Shown here one piece after another: positions 23,752-35,958 of a stretch of DNA of 64,000 bases. Position 1 is the stretch's first letter. Every line of letters begins with the position of its first letter. The position numbers and the translations under genes are program-made. The stretch is taken from assembly GCA_040437565.1 (NCBI GenBank), contig JBDOQK010000048.1:124001-188000 (forward strand). The letters are read 5' to 3'. Under the pieces are notes generated by a model, which worked only from the letters and a program-made list of their open reading frames with translations, had not been told where the DNA came from and ran no database searches. The DNA comes from Albugo candida (taxonomy: Eukaryota; Oomycota; Peronosporomycetes; Albuginales).

Positions 23752-26609
23752 CTATTTCGAGACTTGAAAAACATGGTCGAGGACGCGATGGAGATTGATA
23801 CTTTCCAGGTAGCCCTGACAGGTGACGCGATGAGATCTAAGTACATTGGAATAAAATTTCTACGTACCGCTTTCATTTTCTTGACTGCGTGAAGAAAGAC
23901 GATGATCGCATGGAAACAATTCTCTTCGCCCTACAAAAGAATCAACTACATTCAATCGCGTTGGAATCGTTGTGAATTATAGAATTCTCTCACCGGAACG
24001 ACCTCATACACTGTTCCTTTCGCCATCACTTTAAAGTGTGGCGGATTCGATACTGTCTGTACCAAACAAATACGATTTCGGAATCGAGACGACAATGGAA
24101 CCCAGAGTCCTTTATTTAGGAAATAGGACTTCCAGAACGGGCGATCGCGCTCATTGTCTGCTGGCAAAAGGTTATCCAACATACAGCAAAACACATTCAT
24201 CAATATTTCTGCATCCGATGGAAGGGATTCTGTCCACTGTTTGCCTAAAGACAATTTGTTAAAGACCAGTACTTGTAAACGTTTGCTCCAACCTTTCCAT
24301 GAGAATCCAGATTTCCACCGATAGCGATTCAAATTCCTATCTTTCGATAACAGAATCAGCCGCTCGAGGACGTACTGCTGTCGGTCCAAAGACACGTATT
24401 CAGTGGAGCTTGGATCACCGACTTTGAGATACTTTTCAAACTATAGAATTGCTTTGATGAGTATCTTCACAACATCATTGTCACTTACGTACACTCATAT
24501 GCTCATCAAGAAGATAGACAGCTCGTTCGGATGAGTAAAAGTACGGGTCTTTAGCAAAGTGTTGAACCATATCAGCTAGCGTTGCATTTGTGAGCTGCCG
24601 CGAGTTGCCAGGTGGAGACAAGATCGCTTGTGATGGAGCACGACGTAACAGCACATCTGTCATGATACCACACTTATTGAGCTCTTGAACATTATTCAAG
24701 AGAGCTTCCATCACGTCTTTCAGGTGGAATGCTAATAAACGGCGAAGATTACGACAATACAAATGCATAAACATATCCAATCCCCAATTCTCCAGCAGCT
24801 TCCATGCGATTTGAGGATCTGAAGTGGTGTGAAGTGCATCTGACTCCTTATCCTGAAACTTGCGGTTTTTGTGGCGTGGATCATAATCGGACGCTTGATA
24901 CAGCCGTGGTACTGCGACGGCATTCCCGTAGACACCAAATGTTTCTGGAGTATACGAAGTCGCGAAAATGGAGCCGGAATCTACGCTTTGCGTTTCGTTC
25001 GCACTTCTCAAACTCTGCAAACAGCTGTTGACGTCATCGGTGGTCTCCCTGTCGAAGAATGAGCGTCTTAGATTTAGTGTAGATCGATGCTGGTCATCTT
25101 GGCGCTCTTGTTCTCGTTTTCGTTGCCTGGCTTGCTGGTAGCTGGAAGGACCTGTGAGATTTAATAACGTATCGTATGCGTTGGATAGAGGCTCTGGAAG
25201 AAAGCTGGGTGCCTGGAGTTTGCAATACTAAATGGACATAAAATTAGGAATGTTTCATTGCGTTGAAAAGCGCACCATCTTATATTTGTCCCAGAATTCC
25301 TCTGCTTGTACGAGACAGCAACGAATGCAGCAAGCGATCGCCACTAATAGAATCATATGACCTGAAAGGGCAGAAATGCACGCGACGAAAGATAAACTCC
25401 ATTGGCCTGTGAGTACTNNNNNNNNNNNNNNNNNNNNNNNNNNNNNNNNNNNNNNNNNNNNNNNNNNNNNNNNNNNNNNNNNNNNNNNNNNNNNNNNNNN
25501 NNNNNNNNNNNNNNNNNTTGTCACTTACGTACACTCATATGCTCATCAAGAAGATAGACAGCTCGTTCGGATGAGTAAAAGTACGGGTCTTTAGCAAAGT
25601 GTTGAACCATATCAGCTAGCGTTGCATTTGTGAGCTGCCGCGAGTTGCCAGGTGGAGACAAGATCGCTTGTGATGGAGCACGACGTAACAGCACATCTGT
25701 CATGATACCACACTTATTGAGCTCTTGAACATTATTCAAGAGAGCTTCCATCACGTCTTTCAGGTGGAATGCTAATAAACGGCGAAGATTACGACAATAC
25801 AAATGCATAAACATATCCAATCCCCAATTCTCCAGCAGCTTCCATGCGATTTGAGGATCTGAAGTGGTGTGAAGTGCATCTGACTCCTTATCCTGAAACT
25901 TGCGGTTTTTGTGGCGTGGATCATAATCGGACGCTTGATACAGCCGTGGTACTGCGACGGCATTCCCGTAGACACCAAATGTTTCTGGAGTATACGAAGT
26001 CGCGAAAATGGAGCCGGAATCTACGCTTTGCGTTTCGTTCGCACTTCTCAAACTCTGCAAACAGCTGTTGACGTCATCGGTGGTCTCCCTGTCGAAGAAT
26101 GAGCGTCTTAGATTTAGTGTAGATCGATGCTGGTCATCTTGGCGCTCTTGTTCTCGTTTTCGTTGCCTGGCTTGCTGGTAGCTGGAAGGACCTGTGAGAT
26201 TTAATAACGTATCGTATGCGTTGGATAGAGGCTCTGGAAGAAAGCTGGGTGCCTGGAGTTTGCAATACTAAATGGACATAAAATTAGGAATGTTTCATTG
26301 CGTTGAAAAGCGCACCATCTTATATTTGTCCCAGAATTCCTCTGCTTGTACGAGACAGCAACGAATGCAGCAAGCGATCGCCACTAATAGAATCATATGA
26401 CCTGAAAGGGCAGAAATGCACGCGACGAAAGATAAACTCCATTGGCCTGTGAGTACTCGAATGGGTGATGGTAGTGAGAATGCCAAGATTACTGATAGTA
26501 GAAATGACCAGTAGCCCAATGTCGTGTTATATGTTTGTAGCTTTTTGGTGCGAATCGCATCTGCTTCTAGAATTTCTAAATAATTTGCTGCGTCGGCTTT
26601 CGTGGTCAT
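23752..26609 (-). CDS. TMEM209: TMEM209-like nuclear envelope protein
   Basis: Homologue of TMEM209 (cytochrome b561 N-terminal family, PF09786), a nuclear envelope/nucleoporin-associated membrane protein. Exons: 26609-26316 (two transmembrane helices, LGYWSFLLSVILAFSLPS and ISALSGHMILLVAIACCIRC), 26267-25533 (low-complexity linker then helical part), 24440-23994, 23930-23868 and 23814-23752. Total after collapsing the 1,040-bp artefact is 1,602 bases, 533 aa (human 561). The signature C-terminus is clear: SLPSDAEILMNVFCCMLDNLLP, NPPHFKVMAKGTVYEVVP and NCFHAIIVFLHAVKKMKAG. Exon 2 appears twice in the assembly. Start at 26609 is chosen because it precedes the first membrane helix; the frame is open further upstream. 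Confidence 0.85.
24478..26457. repeat. Assembly gap with 940-bp flanking direct repeat
   Basis: Bases 24478-25417 recur at 25518-26457 around 100 N (25418-25517), duplicating all of TMEM209 exon 2, its introns and part of exon 1. The predicted exon-2 proteins from the two copies are identical. Confidence 0.93.
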
Positions 26610-27285
26610 CGCACTTGCTTGCAAAACCGAACTTATCGTTAGTTTGCATTGACATATTGAAACATTAATCAGGAGCCGCTGAATAGGATAGACACACTGA
26701 TCATCAACGTGTCTAAAAGCAATTGTGACATGGTCGACCGTCAATATGACGAATTACATCTTACTCTAGGATGATCTTGAACTACTACTCGTTCGAATAT
26801 TCGCTAACACTAGATTTAATTCTTTGTATTTCCGCGCTTATTCCGTATCTTTCTCGCGACCGATCCTATACTTTTTGAGAAATGATGCCACATCGAATGT
26901 CACCAAGTGTATGTACATACCGTCACATTTAAAACGACCAGCCAAACTATTGCGAATTCAGTTATCAGTTGACCGTGAGATATGATTCCATCAAGACAAA
27001 GAATCTTTGGCCAAGATTGGAAGTGCATTGATCATATACACTGCCTTACAAATTAGTTTGAATTGTAGTGAGTCAAATCAGCAAAAGTCAGGAGGGCCAT
27101 TCTTACTGTCAAGCAGGAGGGAATCGTGAAGATAAATGATATGTACTCTTACTCAAAGTAGAGATAGTAAACATTCAACAGAGTCTCACACCGTAGAATG
27201 AATAAAAAGCAATCCTTTTACATCGGTCTCGTTGTCAAGAGATTAAACGGCATGCGCTCAAATAAAGCAAGTTGAGCTGATTAAT
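26610..27285. other. Intergenic region upstream of TMEM209
   Basis: About 680 bp of AT-rich DNA between the TMEM209 start and the copia fragment. No coding frame or RNA gene is supported. Confidence 0.5.
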
Positions 27286-27293
27286 TGCGATAT

Positions 27294-27979
27294 ACCATCA
27301 AGCAATATCTGGAGGAGGTCAAAGGCTATCCTTGCAAAAACGAAGGAATGATTTACATCATTGACAAAGCATTCTATCGATTAAGTCAATCTGGAAGGGA
27401 GTGGAATGCCGGAGAGAATCGCTGGTTCATTAACTATGGATTTATACAATGTGAGACAGAACCGTGTCTCTACATCTACAATCATGATGGCGAATTTACT
27501 ATTGTACTTCTTCATGTGGACGACATTTTATGCGCAACCGCATGAAGAAGTACAATAGTAAATTCGCCATCGTGATTGTAGAAGTAGAGACACGGTTCTG
27601 TCTTAAATCCATATTCAATAAATCAGTGATTCACTTCGGTATTCCACTCGCTTCCAGATTGACGTAATCCGTGGAGTGCTTTTTCAATGATGTAAATCAT
27701 TCCTTCGTTTTTGCAAGGATAGCCTTCGACCTCCTCCAGATATTGCTTGATGGTCAAAGGGGCATTGAGATAAGCTGTATTGATGTCGCCCTGATAGATT
27801 GTTAGGTCTTGTAAGATGCACACCGCAATAAGCATCCTGAATGTGGCCATTCGTGCCACAAGGGAGAAGGTACCCATGAAATTGATACCGGGCCTCTGCT
27901 TATGCCCTCTCGCCACAACTCTTGCCTTGAACCTCACCACATAGCCTAGTTGATCTATCTTCGGATCGAAAACCCACAT
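27294..27979. mobile_element. Ty1/copia reverse transcriptase fragments in head-to-head inverted repeat
   Basis: Two decayed copies of the copia reverse transcriptase (RVT_2) face each other. The plus copy (27294-27545) encodes YPCKNEGMIYIID, SGREWN and LLHVDDIL, including the DD of the catalytic YVDD-type motif. The minus copy (27979-27623) encodes FKARVVARGHKQ, YQGDINTAYLNAPL and a second YPCKNEGMIYIIE. As DNA, 27294-27516 and 27541-27754 are inverted repeats with a 24-bp spacer and some indels. Neither copy has integrase, RNase H or terminal repeats, so both are dead fragments. Confidence 0.85.
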
Positions 27980-28505
27980 CGTTCTGATATTTTGTTGTCC
28001 ACTTGGGATATCCGAACGCGGAATCTTAAGCTGTGAATTTCATCGCGTTATGCTCTTCTTAACGGCTAATCCGCTGTTTGTGCCAATGCACAATAACGAT
28101 CGGTTACTACAGTATGGAGATGACCTCTTCCGAAAGTGTTCTAAAGCAAAGGGTGTGAGTTGAGGCCGATGGTGCAGCCAGGGTATCCACGACAGCATCA
28201 AGCATCTCGATACCTTTTCGGTGCTGGATGGAAGCAATTTCGAATGTTTGACATGTCGGAAGGGATGCCCCGAGCGTGACCGCCTCTTATCGCTGGAAAT
28301 TTTTAATGATTACGAAGATTGGACAATTACGAATGACCACTACGCGATCACTATCGTAAGCAATGCGCCCTTTAAAGATGGTAGAAATTCGGAAAGAGCG
28401 AATTTGATAGATATGTTTTGCGGCTTACAACAGCAAGTTGGAGCTCGAGCCCATTTGTTCACGTTTCCAGCCATTTATGATTCAACAATAGAGTGTTCGA
28501 AATGA

Positions 28506-28970
28506 GAACTAGAGAATTTTACAAAAGTAAAGCTGAACGAAAAAAGCGACGAGGCAAAATTCGTAGGACTAAGGATCGACCAAGCTTATCAAAGGCGCAG
28601 AATTGCGTCCTGGCTTATCGAAATTGGAGAATCGTTCGCCGGCGAGCGTGGATACAAGGTTATATCCTTGAAAACGACTGATACGATGGTAGCGGCCGAC
28701 AAATTCTATAAGAGCAAGGGATATCGTGTGGCACAACCCAAATCATTTGCAATGTTTAGTTTGCTTTACTTTGGTACATCGAAGACCCAAAATATTCTTC
28801 TTGCTGACGAATTGCGCTGTTCTCCCTTTTACACTAACTGCATATATCTACAAGCCAATCGCGAGATGATTTGTAATCCAATACAACAGCAGGGGTACCG
28901 AGTTCGTTATGTATGTTGTATGGTCACAATAATCTATCAATCAGTGCATTTGCTTCAATTGTTTGGATAG
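28506..28970 (+). pseudogene. GNAT-like acetyltransferase remnant
   Basis: An open frame without its own ATG encodes KFVGLRIDQAYQRRRIASWL, which looks like GNAT motif A (V-x-x-x-x-R/Q-x-x-G/R-x-A), followed by ERGYKVISLKTTDTMVAADKFYKSKGYRV, resembling motif B where the fold ends in F/Y-Y-x-x-x-G-F/Y. Upstream in another frame (28221-28505) is an open reading frame ending FTFPAIYDSTIECSK with no clear match, so exons or frameshifts may connect the two. It lies between copia debris and has a non-GNAT C-terminal extension. I cannot define a complete gene; a decayed or multi-exon N-acetyltransferase is the best reading. Confidence 0.4.
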
Positions 28971-30034
28971 GGAAGAAACGAATCATATGATTACACGAAA
29001 TTACTGATGGGACTGTGGAGAAAAATCCGGGATCGCTCTGTAGGAATTAGATAACGGGAGTAATGCATTTTTAATGATGAGGATAATCTTTTGTAGCGGC
29101 TCAAACGTGAGTCTACTTTATTTCGCTTTTATTGAGAGATCTGAACGACGCATCACCAAACAAGATTGAGTGAGGGTAGAAGTGGAAGCGCTTACGGGAA
29201 GCAGGAGTAAAACACACGGGTTCCTAGCTATCCAGTACGTTGTATGTCGTGGAAAGGAGCAGATATGCTCATGGAAATTATCTAGACATGGAGGATGCAA
29301 AAGATGCGTGCACGAAGATGAGGCTTTGATGTCATGCATCAAACATCCCCAAATAACAGGGCGAGTGCGAGAAATATGAAATGGGTACATTGACCCTTGT
29401 CATGGTGACAGTGAGTGACAAATTCTGTTCTACATCCATCGATTTTTCAAGAGTGGAATGAAAGCGAAGACTTCGATGCTGGCTGTCTCGAGACGCCGTA
29501 TCGTTGATGACATTTTATACTTAACCCTCTTTTCTTTCTGACTTTACCCCGTGGTCCACAGAAGCAAGCACAAAGAAGCTATGTTGTTGAATTAAAGTAG
29601 CTGAGCAAGTATCGTTTCGTACTATGATTCCGGATGACTTCATGTAAGCTCTTTGCATGGTGAGTAGATATATATGATCAGTCCCGTTTCCTCGCCATGG
29701 TAGATGCATACAATATCTACGAAGAACAAAAGACCGGATCGATATCTCCAACCGATGTTCATGCGTAGATCACGACTGAGTGAGACCACACAACGCATAA
29801 GATGTATGAAAGCCTAGCGAGCAAAAATCCAATGAACGAGGCCATGTGCCGTGCTCATATGGTTGTAACACAGCGTCGACCTTAATTGTATCTTCCCGAA
29901 TGTGAAATACCGTCACAAATAAATATGTTCTCTTTTGTTCGCTTGCTGAGGCCTATCAATTAAAAAAAGATACTTCCGACACTCATTGTGAAGAGATAGA
30001 TCTTGTTTTTGTTATCCTTCTAGACAAGATATCG
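28971..30034. other. Gene-poor stretch
   Basis: Roughly 1.06 kb with several short open frames on both strands but no recognisable domain, RNA or terminal repeat. Probably decayed repeat-rich DNA. Confidence 0.4.
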
Positions 30035-30322
30035 ATGGCAACGGATCGAGTTCATTCTTTTGTCATTCGAAACGTCAAGCCACGCCCATCAACACATCAC
30101 CCATCTTATAAGCCTTCCTCACTGATGGCAGTTCTTCGTCAAAAGAGTCGTGTACGTTCGATGTCTCAATATCTTCTCACAACTTTACATCAAATGAAGC
30201 GTATGCAAACAATGGAAATTGCTTTGGTCTATTGTTATCACAATTCGAATCGGTTTAGAAACAAACTTGTATTATGGGTACTCTTTACGCTTGGTCTTAT
30301 GATCCCTATCGACCGATTATGA
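30035..30322 (+). CDS. Hypothetical 95-aa protein with one possible TM helix
   Basis: ATG-initiated frame of 95 codons. The first 70 residues are basic and polar; near the C-terminus there is a hydrophobic stretch (KLVLWVLFTLGLMIPI) that could be a membrane helix. No family is recognised and the surrounding region is gene-poor, so it may be chance. Confidence 0.22.
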   Translation: MATDRVHSFVIRNVKPRPSTHHPSYKPSSLMAVLRQKSRVRSMSQYLLTTLHQMKRMQTMEIALVYCYHNSNRFRNKLVLWVLFTLGLMIPIDRL

Positions 30323-30886
30323 TTGCGTGGACGTTCATTCTTATTTTCTATTGCATAGGGCAATGAATTCGATTGCTCGCGGTAATGTGATAATAAATGA
30401 CATTTGTAATTGTCACTACTTTTGATTTTTGTGGCTTTGGAGCCATATTGTACTGATTGTGCTGAACGATTGTCTCGCTCGACAGCCTCTTTCAGCTACG
30501 AAAGATACAGCAAATACAAATTTCTAGTAAACTTGGAGCTTAATTACACATTTCTAATCGTCAGCTTTGATTCTTCCACCATCATAAGTCGTATTTATAA
30601 GGTAAGGAAGGTAACCAGATAAAGTGTGATGAAATTCTTGACACGAACATCCCACCAAACTGAATCTAGTTTTGAATCTGGCGACATACGACTTCTATTC
30701 ATTCTCGGCCAATCCAATCCGCGTAATAAAAATAAGAATGGGTGAAGTCGTTGAGACCTGGTTACGGGAGAGAGCTAAAGTTTGATCAGGTCCTTAGTTC
30801 ACTTAACTGTTATCCTGAGCTTTGCATATCTTATCTGATGTCAGTTATTATATCAGTCCACAACAGTCGTCACTTGGAAAGTTATA
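30323..30886. other. Intergenic, contains LTR-like fragment
   Basis: About 560 bp with no supported gene. Around 30784-30830 the sequence AGGTCCTTAGTTCAC and following bases resemble 50197-50245 beside the copia gap, suggesting a diverged LTR fragment just upstream of the cystatin-like gene. Confidence 0.4.
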
Positions 30887-31147
30887 ATGAAGTACAAAAT
30901 GAATGCTAATTTTCTTGCATTTGCGTCGGTCATCCTAAACGCTATAGCAAGCCCAGAAGTTTTGCCAGGTGGGTGGAAAGATAATAAAGTCGATGCGGAG
31001 TCGGAAAGTCGTTTAATGCGCGTTCTTACGAGCNNNNNNNNNNNNNNNNNNNNNNNNNNNNNNNNNNNNNNNNNNNNNNNNNNNNNNNNNNNNNNNNNNN
31101 NNNNNNNNNNNNNNNNNNNNNNNNNNNNNNNNNGTCGATCTCAGGCT
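30887..31147 (+). CDS. Cystatin-like secreted protein paralogue, broken by gap
   Basis: Paralogue of the gene at 45271-46116. The start MKYKMNANFLAFASVI, then GGWKDNKVDAESESRLMRVL, matches that gene's signal peptide and N-terminal cystatin segment. At 31034 a 100-N gap begins; immediately after it the frame gives SISG and TGA (31145-31147), the paralogue's C-terminus. Homology extends into the 5' flank (AGTCGTCA...GAAAGTT before the ATG) and the 3' flank (AGGCTGAGACAT). About 230 codons including the QVVAG loop and the membrane anchor are missing, so the real gap is larger than 100 bases or the gene is deleted. Whether it is intact cannot be seen. Confidence 0.72.
31034..31133. other. Assembly gap without flanking repeat
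   Basis: 100 N inside the cystatin-like paralogue. The flanks do not repeat; by comparison with the paralogue about 0.7 kb is missing. Confidence 0.8.
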
Positions 31148-33104
31148 GAGACATTCTTTTTGGCTGCCGGAATGACCGCAATATATTTCGACCGAATAAG
31201 GTCGTATTTTTTACTGCTTGAAACGCATGAAAATGACTATCACATCGTTCTGCGAGTTATATAAAAGGTTCATCAGATTTCATAACTTCTGTAACTCTTC
31301 TGTATTCACGTAGAAAGCTATATCGAGCAAAAAAGCGTCCGCAGACAATGCCTGTAGAATTCCATCGCTGCAACATTCCACTGCTTTCATGTCAAAGAGA
31401 ATCGCGCTTAAAATCATCGCCCGTACCACACTGCACATACAATTACAATTCACAATGATATCTTGGTTTCGTTTCGAAACGGAATGTTGTTGTCATGATG
31501 CATTATAGCGCCAACTCCACTTTCTTCAACCTGCAGCTTGCTTTGCGATTATGATCATCAGCCATTTATTGTGTAGTTACTAGCACGATTTGTTCAAGGA
31601 TCAGTCTGACGTGTAGACATATGCTTAACAATTGTATCGCGCCCAGGTTTCTTCGGCGCTGTTCCTCCACTCCATTTTCAATGCAATTGTGCCGATGAAT
31701 GCATCCTCACAATTGCAATGTCATCGCCGAAACATATAAATTTCCTAACCAGTTATCAGATATCTGTCAGATATACAAAAGTTCACAATTTGCACATCAG
31801 TAAGGCTGTACTTTTCATACAATTAACAAGTGTGCTTCACTATGGTCGCTTAGTCAATAATTCAGGATATATATGAAGCGATGGTGAAACAAAGTGCTCG
31901 CTTTCTTCCATTGATGCCCCTCGGATATATTGTACTTGATTGACGAGAAAACGCTACCTAAAGTATATCAATATCATCTTCAAACTGAATGAACTCATAA
32001 TACATGGAGCTATCAAGCGTAGATTCTGTTCCTGTTTTGAGAATACATAGTGGGAGCTTTTGACTGCTATCTCGTCTGTGTACATCAAATACCCGGTCTT
32101 GAATCTATTGAACGGTGATTACATATCGATATGAATGGAGAGTCTGGTGAATACGTTTCCAACATGGTCAATCGCGCTCATTCAACCTGTATTGCAGAGC
32201 ATTACCTCCCGAATCNNNNNNNNNNNNNNNNNNNNNNNNNNNNNNNNNNNNNNNNNNNNNNNNNNNNNNNNNNNNNNNNNNNNNNNNNNNNNNNNNNNNN
32301 NNNNNNNNNNNNNNNTTTGACTGCTATCTCGTCTGTGTACATCAAATACCCGGTCTTGAATCTATTGAACGGTGATTACATATCGATATGAATGGAGAGT
32401 CTGGTGAATACGTTTCCAACATGGTCAATCGCGCTCATTCAACCTGTATTGCAGAGCATTACCTCCCGAATCAAACTTCTCAGCAGCAGCGCTATTTTGG
32501 ATCCGAATGTCACTTGGTCCATATGTGTCGTATGGACTGTAAACGTACAACTGATCTAAATAGCGTGTTTGTTCATATCCAAACAGAATTTCCGAAGATT
32601 TGAACTCTGGAGATCTAATTGGATTTGAGAGCATGCAATTTTCATTCGAACAGGTAAAACCTTTAAGAGCTGGAATCATAAATGGTACGATGGTATTTTA
32701 CGCAATATGAAACACTTGTCATCGATAGTATACAGATCAGAGCATTTCTCCTTCTCGATCACTGTTATGCATGCAATACAATACTTTTAACAAGAGCATT
32801 TTTACACTATCGATCGATTTCGAACGTTCAAGTAGCTTTGCGGTTACTTCTCACCAGACTTTATCGAAGATATCAGCGCGTTTATACGGTGATGAAAAGA
32901 GTGTATACCAAGGCGGCTACAGTGTACCAATGTATACTGCTAACGTAACATTCAGTTTCGGACAAGTGCGAATAACACCGAGTGTGTACACTGCGAGAGA
33001 TTGGATCAAGAAGCTCAACTATTGGTTGAAAACAAGCTCTACATTCGTGATATTTCTGATTGGAGTCATGTGGTACCATCAAGTGGGTACCGAATCAAAA
33101 GCCA
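31148..33104. other. Long intergenic region
   Basis: Nearly 2 kb between the cystatin-like remnant and the helical-protein gene. It includes an assembly repeat at 32058-32473. Open frames around 32682-33178 overlap each other in several frames and show no domain; a short upstream exon of the next gene could hide here but I cannot identify one. Confidence 0.45.
32058..32473. repeat. Assembly gap with 158-bp flanking direct repeat
   Basis: Bases 32058-32215 recur at 32316-32473 around 100 N (32216-32315) in intergenic DNA. Confidence 0.92.
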
Positions 33105-35946
33105 ATGGTACAAACCTGTCAAGAATCAATTTTGCATTTGTTATCGGAATGGAATGCAAACGACACGCTCCTGGATGAGTCCGTACTGGCTTCCTTGAAT
33201 GAATTTGTCGAAAGGGATGATCCCGTACAGGACTTTCTATCCATTCTCGATCAATCAGCCAACACTCTTGGGAACGGTGAGGCGTTCTTGCAGCAATTTA
33301 CAAAGACTTCATTGCGAATGATATTATTTGATTATAACGATTTATTAAATGATACAAGAATCATGGCCCTCCTCTCACAACTTATCCAATCATGCGAAAA
33401 GTATTCAATATTAGAGGCAGTATTGTGTTTAACAGAACAATTATTCAAACAGAAACATTATTCCATTCGAGAGGATACCATGTTATATTTCATCCAATTA
33501 TTAGAAATAAGTGCAAACAATTTTTTCGGTTGCCCCGAAAATTTCCAAATGTCGGACGTAATTGGGAACAAATTGCTCGAGATTACAGCCGTTTGCAATA
33601 TTGTCGACCTTGACACCTCAAGCGAGTCCAACGTTCGCCTCTCAATTTTCCTTTGGAAAGTAAGTTTTTATCGCCGCACACATTCAAACTCACATTTTGC
33701 TGACCAGAATTTCACACGAATTGGAAATATTTCAGTAAAACATAAGGAAATTGCAAAATTACTTCCAGTTAATCAAAATATTTTCATCGAAACAAGGCGA
33801 CAGTTGACAAAATTCTGTGAGCAATTACAGCGCTATATTCTCAGCTCCACCGACTGCCAAGATGAAAAATGTATTCAATTGCATCAAACCTTACCAAAAT
33901 GTTCCATTCCCACACACGACGTCTTACAAAGTCGACTCAAGCTGACTCGATTTCTTCACCGTGCATTCCATAAACAAATTCTCAACCATTTGGAATTCTC
34001 CTCGCAGAGTCTGATTCAAGTACGCTGTTTACAATCCCATCACATTGGGTCTCAAACATGTTCTCTAATAGTTGACCGAGATTTTTCGCCTTAGTGACGC
34101 GCTAACACTTTTGGCTACTTCGTCTCTGATATTTTCTCAATGGAATCACGTGCCGGAAATGACGCAAGACAGTCACCACTTACTCGAAGCCGTTTTGGAC
34201 AGTGTGAGCCAAATTTCCAGCTTTCATCACGATCCGCAAACTCGAGTCAGTAACTCAGTGGAAGATCTCATTCCATTCCTACAAAACACATTTTCGTACC
34301 CAGCAGAATTACTGCGATGTTCTGCTTTCCAACCACTTTTGAAATTAGCGCTGGCTCTTGTGAATGGAAATATGAGCGTTCCATCCACAAAATTGAAAGA
34401 TGTGATGGACGACTTTCGCGATTGTTTTCCCCACGTATTCTCTATGGAAATGATCTCATATGAATCTCAGCAAGATCTCTACATTCATGCGGTCGATACG
34501 ATCTTAACGCTCCTTCCACAAGCCGACTCGGAGCCTTTACAGCACAATTTTCAGATCGAGATCTTTCGTTATACATTGGACGATTCTGCTGAGATGCGAC
34601 GATTTTGTTGGCTTTTGTGGAAGCAATTGCTATCCATTTGGGAGTCTGACTTTTCTTCACAGATGAGTTCATTTCTCGTTGGATTAGCGACTTGTGCTCC
34701 TCTACATACATGCGATCCTCCAATGTATGAAAATGAGCTCACTGGAAGCATTTTCGTGCAAAGAATGCAGGAACTCGTCATTTTTCTCATGGACGCAACG
34801 ACATCGCCAACAAATTGCCTTCCGATCACAGAGAAAGCGATCAATCACATTTGCAAATTGGGTCCTCAGCATGAATTCTCAGCAAATTTGGCGTATCAGT
34901 TGCAATTTATGGAGAACTTCGTGACTGGTAATTGTTTGTCATTTGTGAATGCCAAAGAAAAGGATGAATGGATCAAAACGTACCTTCCAATTTGTTTGGA
35001 ATGTATCGGCGCTCTACTTGATCTAACAACAGATCAACATCCTGTGAACTATTGGCCTGGTATTCTGCGTGTGTTTGATATCTCCACCTTGGTCCTTTTG
35101 TCTGTGACGCTGGAAAGCGATGAAGACGAATTAGCTTTTACTATTTTACCACTTTGTCTCGAGCTTTTGAAAGTTCTCGCCGATTGCGTAAAGGAAGAGA
35201 AAAGGCTCCAAAATCATCCAACATCAAGGTGTTTGAGCTTTCAGCTGAGTGTGGACCTGTGTCGACCTTTTTCATCGTCTCAGCGATTGATCCAAACGTG
35301 TCTGTCCATAATTGCTCGCTCGAAATTGAAAATCCAATGCAATCAAGACTCTAATTTCGTGCGATTGTTGGCAAACGTTCACACGCTGCTGACAATTGGA
35401 AACGCAAAAGTAAGTGTTACGATAGCGACATTTCTTCAAAAAGTGTGTGCAGACGTCCAAGTCGATGAAATGGATCTCCCAATTGTCAATCAATTGATTG
35501 CGCGTGTCGTTCAAAGCGGATACAGTCAATCGCCCTTGATGCAAACAATTTGGCTCGATACGATTCTGCACTTTGCGCGTCAATCCAACTTGCTTGATGC
35601 GAAATCCTCGACGTTCATTCACTATTTCATTCAACATAATACAAATGGACGATACACATTCGAAAGTTTTCTCAACATGCAACAGCTTCCATGGAATACG
35701 ATCAGGAAAAATGCAGATGGCGTGCTTGCGCGTAAGAGACCAAGATCGACAAAGCATCTGAAGCTGTCAAATCCGTTTCTTGTGATGGAAAACCAACTGG
35801 AGACGATGTTGGCAACTTGCAAGAAATGGAAGCAGCACTGGGACGCAGACAATGACGAGCGTGATTCCATCCAAGAAAATGTCAAAAAACATCGAATCGA
35901 GCAAAAGGTTGAGGAATTACAGAAATGTTTTTCAAAATGTGTGTAA
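33105..35946 (+). CDS. Large all-helical protein, possibly FIRRM/C1orf112-like
   Basis: Three exons, 33105-33659, 33708-34019 and 34072-35946, join by GT-AG introns of 48 and 52 bp to 2,742 bases (913 aa). The first intron is 48 bp with no stop, so it is invisible to frame scanning, but its GTAAGT donor is perfect. The product is helical throughout, HEAT-like in texture, with a basic C-terminal segment (VLARKRPRSTKHLKL) and a final coiled coil (HRIEQKVEELQKCF). Length, texture and the C-terminal coil resemble FIRRM/C1orf112 (human 853 aa), which works with FIGNL1 in recombination; this is a weak, tentative assignment. ATG 33105 is the first in-frame methionine; the 5' end is uncertain. It ends 12 bp from the convergent RIB43A gene. 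Confidence 0.68.
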
Positions 35947-35958
35947 TTATCTGATCAC

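Noticed and set aside
23741-23974. Plus-strand spliced exons reading LKNMVEDAMEIDTFQ and DDDRMETILFALQKNQLHS after POLR3F
   Set aside because: They are antisense to the last two exons of TMEM209, whose minus-strand translation matches the family C-terminus.
30035-30622. Short open frames as a multi-exon membrane-protein gene
   Set aside because: No consistent splicing or conserved motif; only the 95-codon frame is kept at low confidence.
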